Of a DNA stretch of 17,039 nt, positions 15,106 through 17,039 are shown one piece after another (positions within the stretch are counted from its first letter, which is position 1; each line of letters starts with the position of its first letter). The notes beneath the pieces are model-generated. The model was not told the origin of the DNA. It saw only the letters and a program-made list of their open reading frames with translations, and made no database searches. Location of the stretch: the NCBI GenBank assembly GCA_937916355.1, contig CALFTM010000013.1:1-17039 (forward strand), given 5' to 3'. The position numbers and the translations under genes were made by a program. Origin of the DNA: an uncultured Bacteroidales bacterium. GTDB taxonomy: Bacteria; Bacteroidota; Bacteroidia; Bacteroidales; Paludibacteraceae.

Positions 15106-15816
15106 CTAATGTTTTATTAACTTTTTCAATTCTTCTATTGTAGGAGGATTTTTGCCCTTGTGGAGCATTGCGTGGCAGTTGGGGCATACCGGACGCAGAT
15201 CGTCGGCGGTCATCTCTTCAATTTGCTTTCTTGTGGAAAGAGGTACTATATGATGAACATGGATAAACCCTTTGCCTAACTCGCCATATAGCTTTTCAAA
15301 ATCGAATCCGCAGACTGCACAGACAGCACCATATTTTTCTATGCATTCTTGTCTTGCTGCACGACTTCTTTTCCCGCTGAAGATGAGTTTTTGCTCCCTT
15401 CCACCTTCAAGGTAGGGAATCATTTCTGTATTACAATTATCCCCATTTTTAGAAATCTTCAAAAACTTATCGTGAATCTCTCTCTCAATTTTTCTATGAG
15501 TATTATGTTTCTCCTCGTAGTACACGATGTGCTTCATATAGGCTGCGAGAGCGGTCTCTAATCTTTCGACACCAAACTCATCCAGAATCTTTTCGAGGAA
15601 GAACTCCCTCAGTTCCGTACTGATGCCACGACTATGTCTTGTTCCGTTGAGCATGTGCCGAAGGGCGGAGATGTAATCTTTGACAGAATTTTCATTGAAC
15701 TCCTCTTTAGTCATCCATTCAGCCTCGATTTGGGCAGACGCTTCCTTATAAGAAATTTTTTTATTATACACCTGAAGGGCGTATTTATAAATGTTTTTTT
15801 TGTCCTGTTCAAACAT
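15106..15816 (-). CDS. HNH endonuclease (McrA-like zinc-HNH)
   Basis: The protein has 236 residues. The C-terminal HNH domain (about 150-225) holds C166-x-x-C169, H186-V-H188-H189 with IVPLS after it, D205-D206-L-R-P-V, and C211-x-x-C214-H215 followed by H219. The two CxxC pairs form the structural zinc site; H188/H189, N213 and H219 fit the HNH active site. The N-terminal part (1-130) is helical and charged, probably a DNA-recognition or oligomerisation domain, and I do not recognise it. Related solitary HNH proteins include modification-dependent restriction enzymes, but no methyltransferase is nearby, so restriction is only a possibility. The gene follows the BspA-like gene by 25 bases with no promoter seen between, so a two-gene transcript ending at the bidirectional terminator is likely. 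Confidence 0.88.
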   Translation of the reverse strand: MFEQDKKNIYKYALQVYNKKISYKEASAQIEAEWMTKEEFNENSVKDYISALRHMLNGTRHSRGISTELREFFLEKILDEFGVERLETALAAYMKHIVYYEEKHNTHRKIEREIHDKFLKISKNGDNCNTEMIPYLEGGREQKLIFSGKRSRAARQECIEKYGAVCAVCGFDFEKLYGELGKGFIHVHHIVPLSTRKQIEEMTADDLRPVCPNCHAMLHKGKNPPTIEELKKLIKH

Positions 15817-15841
15817 AATAATAAATTTTAAAAGTTAATAA

Positions 15842-16906
15842 TTATCTTTTCCATGTTACGGATTTGCAATTGAGAAAAGCATTGTTCCCAACAGTTACAT
15901 TCTCCTCTGAATTGTCAATTACAACATCGGCGTTTTCGCAGTTGGCAAACGCCCAATCTTCAATACTAGTGACGCTAGCAGGTATTTCAATGCTTGTCAG
16001 GTCACTGCACCATCTAAACGCCCAATCTCCAATAGTTGTGACGCTTGAAGGTATTTCGATGCTCGTCAGGCCCACGCAGCCTTTAAACACCCTATCTCCA
16101 ATACTAGTGACGCTAGCAGGTATTTCGATGCTCGTCAGACCTCGGCAGCCGTAAAACGCAGATTCTCCAATACTAGTGACGCTAGCAGGTATTTCGATGC
16201 TCGTCAGGCCACTGCAGTCGCTAAACGCATAATTTCCAATACTTGTGACGCCAGAAAGTATTTCGATACTCGTCATGCCACTGCAGTAGTAAAACGCAGA
16301 ATTTCCAATAGTTGTGACGCTAGCAGGTATTTCGATGCTCGTCAGTCCATTGCATTCCCTAAACGCCCTATCTCCAATACTTGTAACGCTAGAAGGTATT
16401 TCAATGCTCGTCAGGCTCTTGCAGCCTTCAAACGCAGATTCTCCAATACTTGTGACGCTTGAAGGTATTTCAATGCTCGTCAGGCTCTTGCAGCTGTAAA
16501 ACGTAGAATCCGGAATTTCGGTAAAACCTTCTGCTAATTTGACACTTTTCACATTGCTTTCCTTAAATGCATCACGATTTAAAGAAGTGACCTTATACTC
16601 TTTGCCATAAACTTGAATCGTAGTTGGAATCGTAATTTCTGTGCGAAATTTATCCTTGATACCGATCACCTTTACTGTCGAATCCGAGGTTGGATCAAAC
16701 TCTAAAATGTCAAGTATCTCATCAGAATCCACCTCATTTTTTTCATCTTCTCCTTTTTCATCATTTTCTTCTTTCCCCTCTTCATCCTCCTTCTCCTCTT
16801 CTTCCTTCACCTGTTCCATCACATCTTCGTCTCCACACGACGTGAAAACTCCCGTGAACGTCAGCGACATCGCCGCCCATAGTAAAAATTTTAGTTTCAT
16901 ACTCAT
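15842..16906 (-). CDS. BspA-type leucine-rich-repeat surface lipoprotein
   Basis: The protein has 354 residues. A lipoprotein signal ends in FTSC with Cys24. The residues right after it are acidic (GDEDV), which resembles the surface-export signal of Bacteroidetes lipoproteins, so display on the cell surface is likely. Residues 31-63 are an acidic low-complexity spacer of E, K, D and G. After a short non-repeat part (about 65-140), eight 23-residue LRR_5 repeats run from 141 to 324. Their consensus is LTSIEIPSSVTSIGDSAFxx, then C and two variable residues. A degenerate capping repeat closes the protein (VTVGNNAFLNC). Proteins of this class bind host or surface ligands or other cells in several Bacteroidetes and protists. 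It heads a transcript with the HNH endonuclease. Confidence 0.9.
   Translation of the reverse strand: MSMKLKFLLWAAMSLTFTGVFTSCGDEDVMEQVKEEEEKEDEEGKEENDEKGEDEKNEVDSDEILDILEFDPTSDSTVKVIGIKDKFRTEITIPTTIQVYGKEYKVTSLNRDAFKESNVKSVKLAEGFTEIPDSTFYSCKSLTSIEIPSSVTSIGESAFEGCKSLTSIEIPSSVTSIGDRAFRECNGLTSIEIPASVTTIGNSAFYYCSGMTSIEILSGVTSIGNYAFSDCSGLTSIEIPASVTSIGESAFYGCRGLTSIEIPASVTSIGDRVFKGCVGLTSIEIPSSVTTIGDWAFRWCSDLTSIEIPASVTSIEDWAFANCENADVVIDNSEENVTVGNNAFLNCKSVTWKR
15935..16486 (-). repeat. Eight tandem 69-bp repeats inside the BspA-like gene
   Basis: The coding stretch for residues 141-324 is built of eight units of exactly 69 bp, highly alike at DNA level: ggtatttcgatgctcgtcag on the plus strand recurs with few changes. 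Unit 4 (residues 210-232) is the most diverged (ILSG in place of IPSS or IPAS). The similarity suggests recent expansion or continuing homogenisation by recombination. Confidence 0.92.
16718..16816 (-). other. Low-complexity acidic linker coding region
   Basis: This codes for residues 31-63 of the lipoprotein, almost only E, K, D, G and N. It appears as a C/T-rich tract on the plus strand. It probably forms an extended spacer between the lipid anchor and the repeat domain. Confidence 0.8.
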
Positions 16907-16969
16907 AAATTTTTTATGTAAAACAAATTAGTTAATTATCTTCTCCTTAAACCTAAATTCGGCAAATGG

Positions 16970-16977
16970 CAAACTTA
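16970..16977 (-). promoter_or_regulatory. Probable -7 element for the BspA-HNH unit
   Basis: On the minus strand this reads TAAGTTTG, a full match to TAnnTTTG, 63 bases before the ATG at 16906. No convincing -33 element exists, because the expected position falls in the terminator of the preceding gene. Confidence 0.4.
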
Positions 16978-16986
16978 TATCCGCAC

Positions 16987-17033
16987 AAAAAAAGTGCGTC
17001 TTCCACAGACCGTAAAGTCCGCAGAAGACGCAC
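16987..17033 (-). terminator. Terminator of a minus-strand gene beyond the right edge
   Basis: GTGCGTCTTC (16994-17003) and GAAGACGCAC (17024-17033) form a perfect 10-bp stem. A further GAC/GTC pairing (17008-17010 with 17017-17019) lies inside the loop. On the minus strand a run of seven T residues follows (16993-16987). It therefore ends transcription coming from a gene to the right of the window, just upstream of the BspA-like gene. Confidence 0.85.
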
Positions 17034-17039
17034 CATAAT

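Noticed and set aside
15935..16486. Possible CRISPR array, because of regular repeats
   Set aside because: The units are contiguous 69-bp coding repeats with no unique spacers, in frame with a signal-peptide-bearing protein.
15864..16499. Plus-strand frames with repeated LVTLAGISMLVR
   Set aside because: They are produced by the antisense strand of the 69-bp repeats of the BspA-like gene. The periodicity is inherited, not independent.
1..17039. tRNA, rRNA, riboswitch or phage/IS genes
   Set aside because: No cloverleaf-like sequence, conserved rRNA segment, recognisable riboswitch core, transposase or integrase was seen on either strand. This was judged by eye only.

Overview
The window looks like the chromosome of an anaerobic or microaerophilic Bacteroidetes bacterium, probably a fibre-degrading member of the Bacteroidales. 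Four things point there. Two proteins end in type IX secretion (T9SS) sorting domains: a GH9 cellulase with a type A tail and a large secreted protein with a type B (CHU_C-like) tail. There is a PorT-like outer-membrane barrel and a BspA-type leucine-rich-repeat lipoprotein. Several intergenic regions carry the Bacteroidetes -7 element TAnnTTTG, some with a -33 TTG-like element about 19 bases upstream. An A-type flavodiiron protein suggests an anaerobe that must remove O2 or NO. The species cannot be named from this sequence.

Region 1 (1-3100) is an accessory patchwork. It holds the 3' end of a PD-(D/E)XK nuclease-type gene, a lipoprotein gene whose frame stays open for 41 codons past its stop, and two AT-rich membrane-protein genes. 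These two genes alternate with two diverged copies of a GC-rich, hairpin-rich intergenic repeat (about 1928-2118 and 2744-3020). The two long gene-free stretches (1909-2242 and 2738-3102) are almost filled by these repeats and the promoters after them.

Region 2 (3100-7960) starts with a four-helix membrane protein. A tight plus-strand series follows: flavodiiron protein, GH9 cellulase, a small membrane-anchored protein and a short-chain dehydrogenase. The only promoter-like element I see for the series is ahead of the flavodiiron gene. A minus-strand CHU_C-tailed protein converges on it, with its own terminator.

Region 3 (9420-15100) is a divergent promoter region followed by a plus-strand series: a LysM4/periplasmic-binding-like protein that overlaps a PorT-like barrel gene by one base, an RlmI-type 23S rRNA methyltransferase, and an M48 (Ste24-like) membrane metalloprotease. 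It ends at a strong terminator that can work on both strands.

Region 4 (15100-17039) lies on the minus strand. A BspA-type surface lipoprotein with eight near-identical 23-residue repeats sits 25 bases upstream of an HNH endonuclease gene, probably as a two-gene unit. A perfect 10-bp-stem terminator at the right edge ends a gene that lies outside the window.

No tRNA, rRNA, CRISPR array, IS transposase or integrase was recognised. The least explained feature is the ORF-repeat-ORF-repeat arrangement at 1429-3020.
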